From: Piscirickettsiaceae bacterium
GTDB lineage: Bacteria; Pseudomonadota; Gammaproteobacteria; Nitrosococcales; Methylophagaceae
Direction: 5' to 3'
Assembly: GCA_030627065.1 (NCBI GenBank)
Contig: DAOUSV010000007.1
Span: forward strand, 1-22,320
DNA length: 22,320 nucleotides
The stretch's first letter is position 1; the number at the start of each line of letters is the position of its first letter. Both the position numbers and the translations under genes were made by a program. Shown piece after piece: positions 9,601-16,657 of this stretch. The notes under the pieces were generated by a model. The model did no database searches. It worked only from the letters and a program-made list of their open reading frames with translations, and was not told where the DNA came from.

Positions 9601-9920
9601 CCATTAAGTTTAGTCCTGAGAATAGCGTTATTACCGCAAGTTTAAACATCGCTGATAGTGGTGAGTTACTCTTTTCTTTACAAGATCAAGGGCTCGGAAT
9701 TCCTAAAGGCGAAACAAAGAGTGTCTTTAATAGCTTCACTCAAAGTAGCCATACAAAACAGTCATCTGGCGGAACCGGTTTAGGCTTGAGTATCAGTAAA
9801 GAGATTATCGATGCTCATAATGGAAAAATATGGGCTGAAGATTCACCTAATGATGGTGCTATATTCCATTTCACACTTCCTCATGCTAACAAAGATGATC
9901 CTCGAATTAGTCAGGTATAA
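6687..9920 (+). CDS. Multi-sensor membrane histidine kinase (PAS-GAF-PAS-GAF-HisKA-HATPase)
   Basis: A 1077-residue inner-membrane sensor kinase. TM1 (about 7-29) and TM2 (about 189-211) flank an extracytoplasmic sensor region of about 160 residues. The cytoplasmic part runs in order: PAS (about 238-355, ending in IHTDITESK), GAF (about 367-522, with GSCGTAAF and a CWSMPI strand), PAS (about 528-645, NAHDGIMITD to FSDITKSK), a second GAF (about 652-805, with GHCHCGRAA), a coiled coil, HisKA with phospho-acceptor His852 in SHELRTPMHG, and an ATPase domain with N-box NLLSNAIKFSPE and glycine boxes DQGLGIP and GGTGLGLS. No receiver or HPt domain is attached and no response regulator is in the window, so its partner is unknown. 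It reads toward efpL, 35 bases away. Ligands are not predictable from the sequence. Confidence 0.93.
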   Translation: MFLKKTNAIYLASTLCIIWVMSYSTLNYYSSYSTYYASINAQLKAAAHAIPYILPDNFHHKGMSKNDISETQDLELVKKLNDYIASTNLTYLYSLILHDNKILFTSSSAPEEDIILNGGHGYYFQEYDDADPRFYDLFVQSEPLFLDIKDQWGSFHSIVIPIKTEDGLIYLLGADFNTDVIDSQLITEFYQTLGFSAIFCICGFFLYLSISSRSRRWAKDLEKTIKSRTNDLANNEKRLRLAFQISKQSWFDLNLKTGEITASDEYLKMIGYPSTASNLSLNLQLWKDNLHPDDKNDVLQAFQECIISGEVKTMEYRRLVKDNNVLWLRSIGEVVERDEDGTPLRMVGIHTDITESKQLELRNNSHRNVLELLIKGTPLNIILESIVKIVEQQDESSLCSISLLDNDKKHLLSGAAPSLPEFYNQAIDGVKIGPGVGSCGTAAFTRKNVYVDDIQTHPYWAAYKELAAKADLASCWSMPIIGSDSSVLGTFAIYHKQAHSSNDNVNLLDFVIQLATIAIERYKTDKKLQLFSQVFSNAHDGIMITDPHGAISDVNPAFCNITGYSQDEIIGKNPRILNAQKQPSEFYSKMWQSIANEGYWTGEVWNKKKNGDIYIEQLTISAIKDNLGQTNQYVGIFSDITKSKKEMLRTDLLEKVLSASLGDITADALLNKTLDLLISNSLLEINNKGAILKIDESKTKLNLLYHINLDDQLQIKCASVALGHCHCGRAAQSSEIQITTCIDGNLNTLPDTDTPHGHYNIPIKKGDNIIYVIMLELHDNIDHDPETVKFLHALAEILGQTLVRIDAEHKLQQSHEHLEERITQRTAELASAVEQANQAAQVKSNFLAQISHELRTPMHGILSFASFGTKKTGSVSNEKIQYYFENIKTSGDRLLTLINNLLDLSKLEAGKMALNLQETSLVSLFEGCALEQKQYLIDHKLHLEIVKPANPLIGTFDANLIGQVMTNLLSNAIKFSPENSVITASLNIADSGELLFSLQDQGLGIPKGETKSVFNSFTQSSHTKQSSGGTGLGLSISKEIIDAHNGKIWAEDSPNDGAIFHFTLPHANKDDPRISQV

Positions 9921-9955
9921 TGCTGCAATATTAATTTATAAATATCGAGTAAATA

Positions 9956-10522
9956 ATGCCTAAAGCCAGTGATTTAAAACGTGGAATGGTTGTTGAAGTT
10001 AATGACGCTCCCTATGTAGTAAAAGAAATTGAAGTTCGCAACCCTTCTTCACGAGGTGCATCGACCTTATATAAAATCCGTTTTAATCATCTTAAAACGA
10101 AACAAAAACGTGATGAAACATTGAAAGGTGATGACTTTTTAAAAGATGTTGATTGCGAACGTCGTGTACTGCAATTTTCTTATAAAGATGATGATAGCTA
10201 CACCTTTATGAGTTTAGATGATTATGAGCAATACACTATTAATGCTGACGACATTGAGGATGAAAGCCTTTACTTAACCGAAGGGCTTGAAGGTGTTGTA
10301 TCAATCTTGCTGGATGGTGTTTTAGTGGCAATTGAATTACCTGCTGCGGTCGCAATGGAAATTATTGAAACAGCGCCAGGTCTTAAAGGTGCTTCAGCGA
10401 CAGCACGTACAAAACCCGCTCGTCTCGCAACAGGACTAGAAGTTCAGGTACCTGAATATATTGAACCCAATGAGATCATTAAGATTAATACTGTAACAGC
10501 TAAGTTTATGTCTCGTGCATAG
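9956..10522 (+). CDS. efpL: Elongation factor P-like protein EfpL (YeiP)
   Basis: A 188-residue three-domain EF-P paralogue that binds between the ribosomal P and E sites and relieves stalling at proline-rich and related motifs. The tip loop of domain I reads NPSSRGASTLYK, with Arg33 where true EF-P carries a modified lysine. This, with TAPGLKGASATAR in the last domain and the overall match to E. coli YeiP, separates it from EF-P. It therefore should not need lysine modification by EpmA/EpmB. The ATG start follows GAG at suitable distance. It sits just after the histidine kinase gene and eight bases before the YbaN-family gene. A canonical efp must lie elsewhere. Confidence 0.93.
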   Translation: MPKASDLKRGMVVEVNDAPYVVKEIEVRNPSSRGASTLYKIRFNHLKTKQKRDETLKGDDFLKDVDCERRVLQFSYKDDDSYTFMSLDDYEQYTINADDIEDESLYLTEGLEGVVSILLDGVLVAIELPAAVAMEIIETAPGLKGASATARTKPARLATGLEVQVPEYIEPNEIIKINTVTAKFMSRA

Positions 10523-10530
10523 ACAAATTA

Positions 10531-10905
10531 ATGAAGACTAAGATTAAAACTTATAGCCTTATCGGCTTGGGCTGGTTTTTCGTTATATTAGGCGCTATTG
10601 GTGCGGTATTACCCTTATTACCAACAACACCGTTTCTGATTATTGCGCTTGCCTGTTTTTCTAAGAGCTCACCACGATTCCATCGTATGTTGTTAGATAA
10701 TAAGTGGTTCGGCCCGCCACTGGCACAATGGGAAAGTAGCCATACCATACGCAGAAAAGTGAAGCATAAAGTGATGATCTTGATTATTGCCACCTTTAGC
10801 ATCTCAATTTTCATCTTATCTGGCAGAATTGAATTACAGCTTATGTTAGTCAGCTTCTGTCTTATTTTATTACGTTTTATCTGGCGATTAAAAGAAGCTG
10901 AATAA
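10531..10905 (+). CDS. YbaN/DUF454 family inner-membrane protein
   Basis: A 124-residue protein of the DUF454 family (E. coli YbaN), function unknown. The N-terminal hydrophobic part (about 8-45) contains the family hallmark GAVLPLLPTTPFLI, followed by ACFSKSSPRFHRMLL and a Trp-rich loop (DNKWFGPPL). Two further membrane segments span about 82-118. The start is eight bases past the efpL stop with no good ribosome-binding site, so its translation may depend on efpL. Confidence 0.85.
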   Translation: MKTKIKTYSLIGLGWFFVILGAIGAVLPLLPTTPFLIIALACFSKSSPRFHRMLLDNKWFGPPLAQWESSHTIRRKVKHKVMILIIATFSISIFILSGRIELQLMLVSFCLILLRFIWRLKEAE

Positions 10906-10929
10906 CACCTTACTTACGCAGGAACTCTC

Positions 10930-11274
10930 ATGACCATTTCTGACTTATTATCTCAATTGATACAACAGCCAAATACAGTTGAATTTACAGATACAATGGC
11001 GGTTATCGATGAAAACTATAACTTCAGCCCTACTGCATTCACCAATGGTGAAACAATAAATTCTGCTGACCAAAATAATGGTTCATGCAAGATATTTTCA
11101 TTCGGCTTATTAAATAATTTATCAGAACAACAAACCTTGGCGTGTTTTGGTACTTATTACCGAGATGATGTGCTTGGCAATCCTGATGGTGATGACCATC
11201 AGAATATTCGCCAATTTATGCTTTCGGGCTGGACTAAGGTTCAATTTGATGGTGAGGCTTTAGCAAAAAAATAA
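10930..11274 (+). CDS. HopJ-family small protein
   Basis: A 114-residue soluble protein that matches the family named after the Pseudomonas syringae effector HopJ. Visible family features are IDENYNFSPTAFTNG, the NGSCKIFSFG strand and the C-terminal block HQNIRQFMLSGW. Despite the name, the family is widespread in bacteria without type III secretion, and no secretion genes are present here. Its function is unknown. AGGA lies seven bases before the ATG. It is the last plus-strand gene before the palindromic repeat and may be co-transcribed with efpL and the DUF454 gene. Confidence 0.85.
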   Translation: MTISDLLSQLIQQPNTVEFTDTMAVIDENYNFSPTAFTNGETINSADQNNGSCKIFSFGLLNNLSEQQTLACFGTYYRDDVLGNPDGDDHQNIRQFMLSGWTKVQFDGEALAKK

Positions 11275-11290
11275 ATCCTTTTACGCCATC

Positions 11291-11359
11291 GTAGGTTGGA
11301 ATTAATTCCAACAAGGGCATTTGAGTAAGAGGCCCTTGTTGGGTTAAAACCCAACCTAC
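11291..11359. repeat. Nested palindromic intergenic element (GTAGGTTGG...CCAACCTAC), possible bidirectional terminator
   Basis: A 69-base element with terminal inverted repeats GTAGGTTGG and CCAACCTAC. Left arm 11291-11318 and right arm 11332-11359 pair as a long hairpin, and each arm is itself a palindrome (GTTGGAATTAATTCCAAC on the left, GTTGGGTTAAAACCCAAC nearly so on the right). It could fold as one long stem or as a cruciform. The inner stem CAAGGGC/GCCCTTG is perfect. Similar GTAGGTTGGGTT-type intergenic palindromes recur in many gammaproteobacterial genomes, so this looks like a MITE- or REP-like repeat. It sits between convergent genes and supplies the stop codon (11356-11358) of the oxidoreductase reading in from the right. 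Confidence 0.75.
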
Positions 11360-12312
11360 AATAATACCCTTTCAATACCGCCTTCTTTCACCGCATCAAT
11401 GAACTTAGGCTGCCAGTTCTCACCTAATATATTGTTAGCTACTTCGACAACAATATAATCTGTTTCAATACCGGTATCTTCACTGTAGCGTTCTAAACCT
11501 TGCTGACATGCTGGACATGAAGTCAGCATTTTAACATTGCCTTTAACTGCTTTTTCTTCGCCTGTGAGCTCCATAATACCTTTAGTTATTTCTTCTTCTT
11601 TACGGAAGCGTACTTGAGTTGCAATATCGGGTCTCGCCACAGCAAATGAGCCGGCCTCACCACAGCATCGATCACTTAATGTCACTTCTGTTCCCAGCAA
11701 ACTTGCAGCAACCTCGGTTGACTGATATGTTTTCATCGGTGTGTGACAAGGCTCATGATAGAGATACTGTTGCCCCTCTATCCCCTGCATTTTCACGCCT
11801 TTTTCCATTAGATATTCATGAATATCCAATAATCGACAACCTGGGAATATTGATTCAAACTGATATTTAAGCAGCTGATCCATACAGGTACCACAGGACA
11901 CGATAACGGTCTTGATATCCATATAATTCAATGTATTTGCTAGGCGATGGAATAAGACTTGATTGGCGGTTGAAATAGCCTGACCTTTTTCGGTATCACC
12001 ACTAGAATGCTGAGGATAACCACAACATAGATAACCTGGTGGTAATACTGTTTCAGCACCAACTTCATACAGCATGGCTAATGTCGCTAAACCAACCTGA
12101 CTAAATAAGCGCTCCGAACCACAACCTGGGAAATAAAACACAGCATCAGACTCTTCATTCACTTTGCTTACATCACGCAAGATAGGAATCATTTTGTCAT
12201 CTTCAACACCCAACATGGCGCGAGTTGTTTGTGATGGCAAGCCCGCTGGCATTGGCTTTTTCATAAAGTGAATAATTTGTTCACGGATCGGTGCTTTACC
12301 TGTTGTCGGCAA
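11356..12312 (-). CDS. C-terminal CCG-domain part of the FAD/Fe-S oxidoreductase (second frame of a split gene)
   Basis: This open frame encodes two cysteine-rich CCG domains of the GlcF/HdrB type, which carry Fe-S centres. Visible motifs are FYFPGCGSERL, LCCGYPQHSSG, VSCGTCMDQL, HEPCHTPMK, RCCGEAGSF and TSCPACQQGLERY. It overlaps the preceding frame by 52 bases and is read one base back from it. Its first possible start is a TTG without a ribosome-binding site, and its first residues (TTGKAPIREQIIHFMKKPMP) look like the interior of the same family protein. I therefore read it as the distal part of one gene that starts at 15209, joined by a -1 frame change at the A7 run, rather than as an independent glcF. 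Joined length would be about 1284 residues, typical of the intact family. The stop codon lies inside the palindromic repeat. Confidence 0.85.
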   Translation of the reverse strand: MPTTGKAPIREQIIHFMKKPMPAGLPSQTTRAMLGVEDDKMIPILRDVSKVNEESDAVFYFPGCGSERLFSQVGLATLAMLYEVGAETVLPPGYLCCGYPQHSSGDTEKGQAISTANQVLFHRLANTLNYMDIKTVIVSCGTCMDQLLKYQFESIFPGCRLLDIHEYLMEKGVKMQGIEGQQYLYHEPCHTPMKTYQSTEVAASLLGTEVTLSDRCCGEAGSFAVARPDIATQVRFRKEEEITKGIMELTGEEKAVKGNVKMLTSCPACQQGLERYSEDTGIETDYIVVEVANNILGENWQPKFIDAVKEGGIERVLL

Positions 12313-15209
12313 TGGCCGCTTTTTTTGCTACCTAATAAGCCAAGGTATTTTGAAACATTATGAGCGAGGCGTTGTGCTTTATAACCCCACTCGATCATGC
12401 CTTTACGCATAATCTTCACAGTTAATGGATCGGTCGCATTTAAATATGCCATCGACGTCCATGTGCCTATATTAAAGTGTCGCTTACCTTGATTCTTCAG
12501 AATTGCCCGCAATTTAACCGTCACATCACCAAAGTCGATATTAACTGGACACGGATTTAAACAGCGATGACAGACTGTGCAATGATCAGCAATATCATTC
12601 ATTTCTTCAAAATGACGTACCGAAATACCACGACGTGTTTGCTCTTCATAAAGAAAAGCTTCCATGATTAACCCTGTGGCAAGGATCTTGTCGCGTGGTG
12701 AGTATAATAAATTAGCTCGTGGTACATGCGTAGTACATTCCGGTTTGCATTTACCACAACGCAAGCAGTCTTTAATATCATTATTAATATCGCCTAAATC
12801 GCTGGCTTCTAAAATTAAGGCTTCTTGCTGTAAAAGCTGTAATGATGGCGTATACGCTTTATCTAAACCTGATTCAGCAAGTAACTTACCCGCATTAAAG
12901 TGACCCTTTGGATCTACTTTTTCCTTGTAAATAGCAAAGGCATCAATCGTCGCCTTATCCAAATATTTCATCTTGGTAAGGCCTATACCATGCTCACCCG
13001 AAATAACACCACCCAATGCTTCGGCAAGAATCATCACTTCATCAACAATGCCTTCAGCTTCATGCATCATGGCATAATCATTAGAATTCACAGGAATATT
13101 CGAATGCACATTACCGTCACCGGCATGCATATGCAGTGCGACAAATAAGCGACTAGAACGATGTTTAGTATGAATATCATCCAGCTTATTGCGTAAGGCC
13201 TCTAAAGCATTTCCTTGGAATAATTCTTTAAGTGGTTTCTCCACTTCATCACGATATGAAACACGTAAATCACGGCGTTGTAAAACACTAAATAAGGTAT
13301 CACTATCGCTAATATTTTCTTGTATTTCAGCTGACAATAAATTTATTTTATCTTTCGCAAGACTATCAAAGTTACTTAATATTTCATTCCAACGTGCACG
13401 GACTTCATCTAATAAGGTGCAAGCCGCATCCAACTTACTTTGCATAATCGCATCATTTTCTGCACTTTCACCCACATTAACATCGTGCTGTTTAATCTCT
13501 TGTGGTTGATTGGATAAATAATCACACACCGCATCTGCCATCTGCAATTTATTGCGTGTCGATTGCACAATATTGATCTTTTCAATGCCATCGTTATAGT
13601 CCGATAAGCGATCAAGTGGAATCACCACATCCTCATTAATCTTAAAGGCATTGGTATGTTTGGCGATAGCAGCTGTACGCGCACGATCAGCCCAGAAACG
13701 CTTGCGAGCTTCAGGACTAACGGCAATGAAGCCTTCGCCATCTCGTGCATTTGCAAGATGTACAATTTCACTACAGGCCGCAGCAACAACATCTTCATCA
13801 TCACCCGCCACATCAATTAGCAATACCATTTTAGGTAACACTGAACGTGGTGCTTTAGTGGTGTATCCCACCGCTTTTACATAGCGTTCATCGAGATGTT
13901 CCATCCCGGCTAAAATAATGCCCGAGTTATTATCTAAGGTATCTTTGGTCTCAACAATCGCTGGTACAGCCTTGCTTAAGTCATTACCAAAAAATTCCAA
14001 ACAGACAGTCCGAGTGAAGTTTGCCATGCGATGTAATACAAATACGCCAGAGGTAATTAAACCATCACAACCTTCTTTTTGAATGCCCGGCAAACCACCT
14101 AGAAACTTATTGGTAACATCTTTACCTAAACCACTTTTACGTAATTCATGTGCAGGGATTGCAATAAGCTCAGGCTCACCAACCGGGTTAATACCATCAG
14201 CGTGATAACGAGTAACACGAAATTCGGCCATTGAAACATCATGAATCTTGCCTAGATTATGATTAAGTCTTTCAACTTCTATCCATTGCGAATCAGGTGT
14301 TACCATGCGCCATGACACTAGATTATCTAAGGTTGTACCCCACATAACCGCTTTTTTACCACCGGCATTCATGGCGATATTACCGCCAATCGTACATGCA
14401 TCTTGTGATGTTGGATCAACCGCAAAGACTAACCCCTTTTTCCCAGCTAAATCAGATACGCGTCGCGTAACAACGCCGGCTTCCGCACGTACAGTTGCAA
14501 CTTTACCTTCACGACCCGGTAATTCACGATAAATGACCTCACCTAAGCCTTCTAGTTTTTCAGTATTAATAACGATACTGTTAGCAGTCAGAGGGATCGC
14601 ACCACCGGTATAACCCGTACCACCTCCACGTGGGATCACTGTTAAACCTAACTCGATAGATGCAGCAACAATTCCAGCCATTTCATCTTCAGTATCAGGT
14701 GTGGCAACAACTAGAGGATATTCCACCCGCCAATCCGTTGCATCGGTTACATGAGAAACGCGTGACAAGCCGTCAAATTTAATATTATGTTTTTTTGTAG
14801 TTCGCGCTAAACGGCGCATCACACCGCGACGGCGTTCTGCTACATTTAATAAGTTACGTTCAAACTCGATGACAGAATTTCTAGCATTTTGTTCAAGCTC
14901 TAATGCTAATTGATTGTCATTCTGAGTTGCCCGCTCACGTATTTGATCTAAACGATGATGTAAAGCGTGTCGTAAGGAATCCCAACGTTTACGATTTTCA
15001 ACTAAATCATCTTGAATAAAAGGATTGCGCTCAATAACCCACATATCACCCAAGACTTCAAATAACATCTTAGCGCTACGGCCAGTTTTGCGCTGACTAC
15101 GTAATTGTTGCAGAATATCCCACATTGGCTCACCCAAAAATCGAATGACGATTTCCCGGTCAGAAAAAGAGGTATAGTTATATGGTATTTCGCGAATTCG
15201 ATTTGGCAT
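12261..15209 (-). CDS. DUF3683/FAD-linked oxidase with two 4Fe-4S motifs (first frame of a split gene)
   Basis: A 982-codon frame. Residues 1-110 form the DUF3683-type N-terminus. An FAD-binding PCMH domain follows (RGGGTGYTGGAIP at 194-206), then a GlcD/D-lactate-dehydrogenase-type C-terminal FAD domain with HMHAGDGNVHSN (around 690-700) and GEHGIGLTK (around 740). Two ferredoxin-type motifs come next, CLRCGKCKPECTTHVP (around 815) and CTVCHRCLNPCPV (around 878). The family is a membrane-associated dehydrogenase of D-2-hydroxy acids such as D-lactate or glycolate, passing electrons to quinone; the substrate here is not determined. About 22 residues before its end the frame leaves the family sequence (SKKSGHCRQQ instead of a run into PTTGKAP), so the true product likely continues in the -1 frame. 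It diverges from uppP. Confidence 0.9.
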   Translation of the reverse strand: MPNRIREIPYNYTSFSDREIVIRFLGEPMWDILQQLRSQRKTGRSAKMLFEVLGDMWVIERNPFIQDDLVENRKRWDSLRHALHHRLDQIRERATQNDNQLALELEQNARNSVIEFERNLLNVAERRRGVMRRLARTTKKHNIKFDGLSRVSHVTDATDWRVEYPLVVATPDTEDEMAGIVAASIELGLTVIPRGGGTGYTGGAIPLTANSIVINTEKLEGLGEVIYRELPGREGKVATVRAEAGVVTRRVSDLAGKKGLVFAVDPTSQDACTIGGNIAMNAGGKKAVMWGTTLDNLVSWRMVTPDSQWIEVERLNHNLGKIHDVSMAEFRVTRYHADGINPVGEPELIAIPAHELRKSGLGKDVTNKFLGGLPGIQKEGCDGLITSGVFVLHRMANFTRTVCLEFFGNDLSKAVPAIVETKDTLDNNSGIILAGMEHLDERYVKAVGYTTKAPRSVLPKMVLLIDVAGDDEDVVAAACSEIVHLANARDGEGFIAVSPEARKRFWADRARTAAIAKHTNAFKINEDVVIPLDRLSDYNDGIEKINIVQSTRNKLQMADAVCDYLSNQPQEIKQHDVNVGESAENDAIMQSKLDAACTLLDEVRARWNEILSNFDSLAKDKINLLSAEIQENISDSDTLFSVLQRRDLRVSYRDEVEKPLKELFQGNALEALRNKLDDIHTKHRSSRLFVALHMHAGDGNVHSNIPVNSNDYAMMHEAEGIVDEVMILAEALGGVISGEHGIGLTKMKYLDKATIDAFAIYKEKVDPKGHFNAGKLLAESGLDKAYTPSLQLLQQEALILEASDLGDINNDIKDCLRCGKCKPECTTHVPRANLLYSPRDKILATGLIMEAFLYEEQTRRGISVRHFEEMNDIADHCTVCHRCLNPCPVNIDFGDVTVKLRAILKNQGKRHFNIGTWTSMAYLNATDPLTVKIMRKGMIEWGYKAQRLAHNVSKYLGLLGSKKSGHCRQQVKHRSVNKLFTL
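12320..12326 (-). other. A7 frameshift site joining the two halves of the oxidoreductase gene
   Basis: On the coding strand the first frame reads GGT AGC AAA AAA AGC GGC. Moving back one base gives AGC AAA AAA AAG CGG CCA TTG CCG, which runs directly into the CCG-domain frame and keeps family sequence on both sides. Candidate causes are an indel mutation in a homopolymer, a sequencing error, programmed -1 ribosomal slippage or transcriptional slippage. An AGG lies 4-6 bases upstream of the run. The phase is not the classical A-AAA-AAG heptamer. Confidence 0.75.
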
Positions 15210-15271
15210 GGTTTGCTAAGTAATGTCGATTTAATGAATAAAAACCAGACAATATTACCATGAAGTAACAT

Positions 15272-15277
15272 TATAAT
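15272..15277 (+). promoter_or_regulatory. Possible -10 element for uppP
   Basis: A perfect TATAAT in the 120-base divergent gap between the oxidoreductase and uppP. No convincing -35 lies at the right distance (ACAATA at 17 bases), so this is only a candidate. The leader would be about 46 bases. Confidence 0.3.
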
Positions 15278-15329
15278 AATCGCACAAAAAACAGGCTATT
15301 TAGCCATTCCTTCATAAAAAGACGAAACA

Positions 15330-16127
15330 ATGGATTTATTTCAAATAGTTGCACTTGCGGTTTTACAAGGATTAACCGAGTTCTTACCGGTATCAAGCTC
15401 TGCTCACCTTATCTTATTGCCCATTATTGCCGGCTGGGAAGATCAAGGGCTCGCATTTGATGTCGCAGTCCATATTGGTACCTTATCTGCGGTAATTATT
15501 TATTTTCGCCATACCTTATATAGAATATCTAACGATTGGTTCCAATCGTTACTTCAACGACAGTTAGTCGGTGAAAGTAAATTAGCTTGGGCGGTACTCT
15601 TTGGCACCATCCCAGTAGGGTTAATGGGCCTCATCTTCAGTGATTATATTGAAATCAACCTCCGTAGCCCTTTAGTTATTGCCATTACCACTATTGCATT
15701 TGGCTTATTACTCGGTTGGGCAGACTGGCAAGGCAAACAACAGCGCAATGAACATCAACTTACCTGGAAAGATGTCCTTATTGTCGGTATTGCGCAAGCC
15801 GTCGCATTGATTCCTGGCACATCACGCTCAGGCATAACAATGACCGCAGGCTTATTATTAGGCCTAAGTCGCCAAGCTGCCGCCCATTTCTCATTCCTAT
15901 TATCCATTCCTGTTATCTTTCTCGCCGGTGGTTTAAAAACGATTGATCTAGTACAATCTACCGCAAGCACAGATTGGCTTGCCCTTATCACTGGCGCATT
16001 CTTATCAGCTATTAGTGCTTATTTATGTATTCATATCTTCCTAAGATTACTTGAGAAAATAGGTATGTGGCCATTTGTGGTCTATCGCCTTATACTTGGT
16101 GTGATATTGCTCACCCTATTTATATAG
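15330..16127 (+). CDS. uppP: Undecaprenyl-diphosphatase (BacA/UppP)
   Basis: A 265-residue polytopic inner-membrane enzyme that dephosphorylates undecaprenyl diphosphate. It recycles the lipid carrier for peptidoglycan and other envelope glycans and confers bacitracin tolerance. The two signatures of the family are present: QGLTEFLPVSSSAH near the N-terminus, containing the (E/Q)xxxE motif as Gln13/Glu17 plus His26, and LIPGTSRSGITM around residues 160-171. Length and the regular hydrophobic segments match the family. It is transcribed away from the oxidoreductase gene and lies 92 bases before rplM, which has its own promoter. Confidence 0.96.
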   Translation: MDLFQIVALAVLQGLTEFLPVSSSAHLILLPIIAGWEDQGLAFDVAVHIGTLSAVIIYFRHTLYRISNDWFQSLLQRQLVGESKLAWAVLFGTIPVGLMGLIFSDYIEINLRSPLVIAITTIAFGLLLGWADWQGKQQRNEHQLTWKDVLIVGIAQAVALIPGTSRSGITMTAGLLLGLSRQAAAHFSFLLSIPVIFLAGGLKTIDLVQSTASTDWLALITGAFLSAISAYLCIHIFLRLLEKIGMWPFVVYRLILGVILLTLFI

Positions 16128-16136
16128 TGAATACAG

Positions 16137-16165
16137 TTGACAGATTTACGCTTAATGCGTAATAT
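16137..16165 (+). promoter_or_regulatory. Strong sigma70-type promoter for rplM-rpsI
   Basis: A perfect -35 TTGACA (16137-16142) is followed after exactly 17 bases by TAATAT (16160-16165). Transcription would begin near 16172 and leave a leader of roughly 48 bases before the L13 start. That fits a highly expressed ribosomal-protein operon. Confidence 0.75.
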
Positions 16166-16219
16166 TCCCCCTCTTTATTTGACCGCCTGCGTAATTATTT
16201 TTCAGGAGCAACCCGCGGA

Positions 16220-16654
16220 ATGAAAACAACCACATTAAGTGCTAAGCCAGCAGAAGTTCGTCGCGACTGGTTCGTCGTAGATGCTGACGGCAAAACATTA
16301 GGCCGTATGGCTACAGAAATCGCGCGTCGTTTGCGTGGTAAACATAAAACTATTTACACACCTCACGTAGATACTGGCGATTACATCGTTGTTATCAATG
16401 CTGAAAAAATTCGTGTAACTGGTAATAAATTGAAAAACAAAATTTACTACCATCACACAGGCTACATCGGTGGTATCAAATCTATCACTCTTGAAAAGCA
16501 ACTAGATAAAGCACCTACTCGCGTTATCGAATCAGCCGTAAAAGGCATGTTGCCAAAGAATTCTTTGGGTCGCACAATGTTCGGCAAATTAAAAGTATAT
16601 GCTGGTACAGAACACCCACACACAGCCCAACAGCCTAAAGTGCTGGAGATTTAA
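16220..16654 (+). CDS. rplM: 50S ribosomal protein L13
   Basis: A 144-residue early-assembly protein of the large subunit that binds 23S rRNA. Diagnostic segments are WFVVDADGKTLGRMATEIARRLRGKHK near the N-terminus (residues 17-43), YYHHTGYIGG, and the C-terminal block AVKGMLPKNSLGR. AGGAG lies 11 bases before the ATG. It is the first gene of the rplM-rpsI operon. In E. coli L13 represses its own operon through the mRNA leader; whether the short leader here does so is not visible. Confidence 0.98.
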   Translation: MKTTTLSAKPAEVRRDWFVVDADGKTLGRMATEIARRLRGKHKTIYTPHVDTGDYIVVINAEKIRVTGNKLKNKIYYHHTGYIGGIKSITLEKQLDKAPTRVIESAVKGMLPKNSLGRTMFGKLKVYAGTEHPHTAQQPKVLEI

Positions 16655-16657
16655 ATT

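Noticed and set aside
10930..11274. Type III secretion effector locus
   Set aside because: The HopJ family is broadly distributed and no secretion apparatus, chaperone or hrp-type promoter is present.
11291..11359. Insertion sequence
   Set aside because: It is far too short for a transposase and I see no clear target-site duplication flanking it; it is better described as a palindromic intergenic repeat.
11356..12312. An independent glcF-like gene
   Set aside because: Its only possible start is a TTG without a ribosome-binding site inside the preceding frame, and its first residues look like mid-protein sequence of the same family as the upstream half.
12320..12326. Canonical dnaX-type A-AAA-AAG slippery heptamer
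   Set aside because: The codon phase at the A7 run is C-AAA-AAA-AGC, not A-AAA-AAG, so classical tandem slippage is imperfect. I keep frameshifting as one option only.
12900..13509. Plus-strand open frames inside the oxidoreductase gene (82 and 106 codons)
   Set aside because: They lie opposite well-conserved FAD-domain sequence, have no ribosome-binding site and match no family; they are reading-frame shadows.
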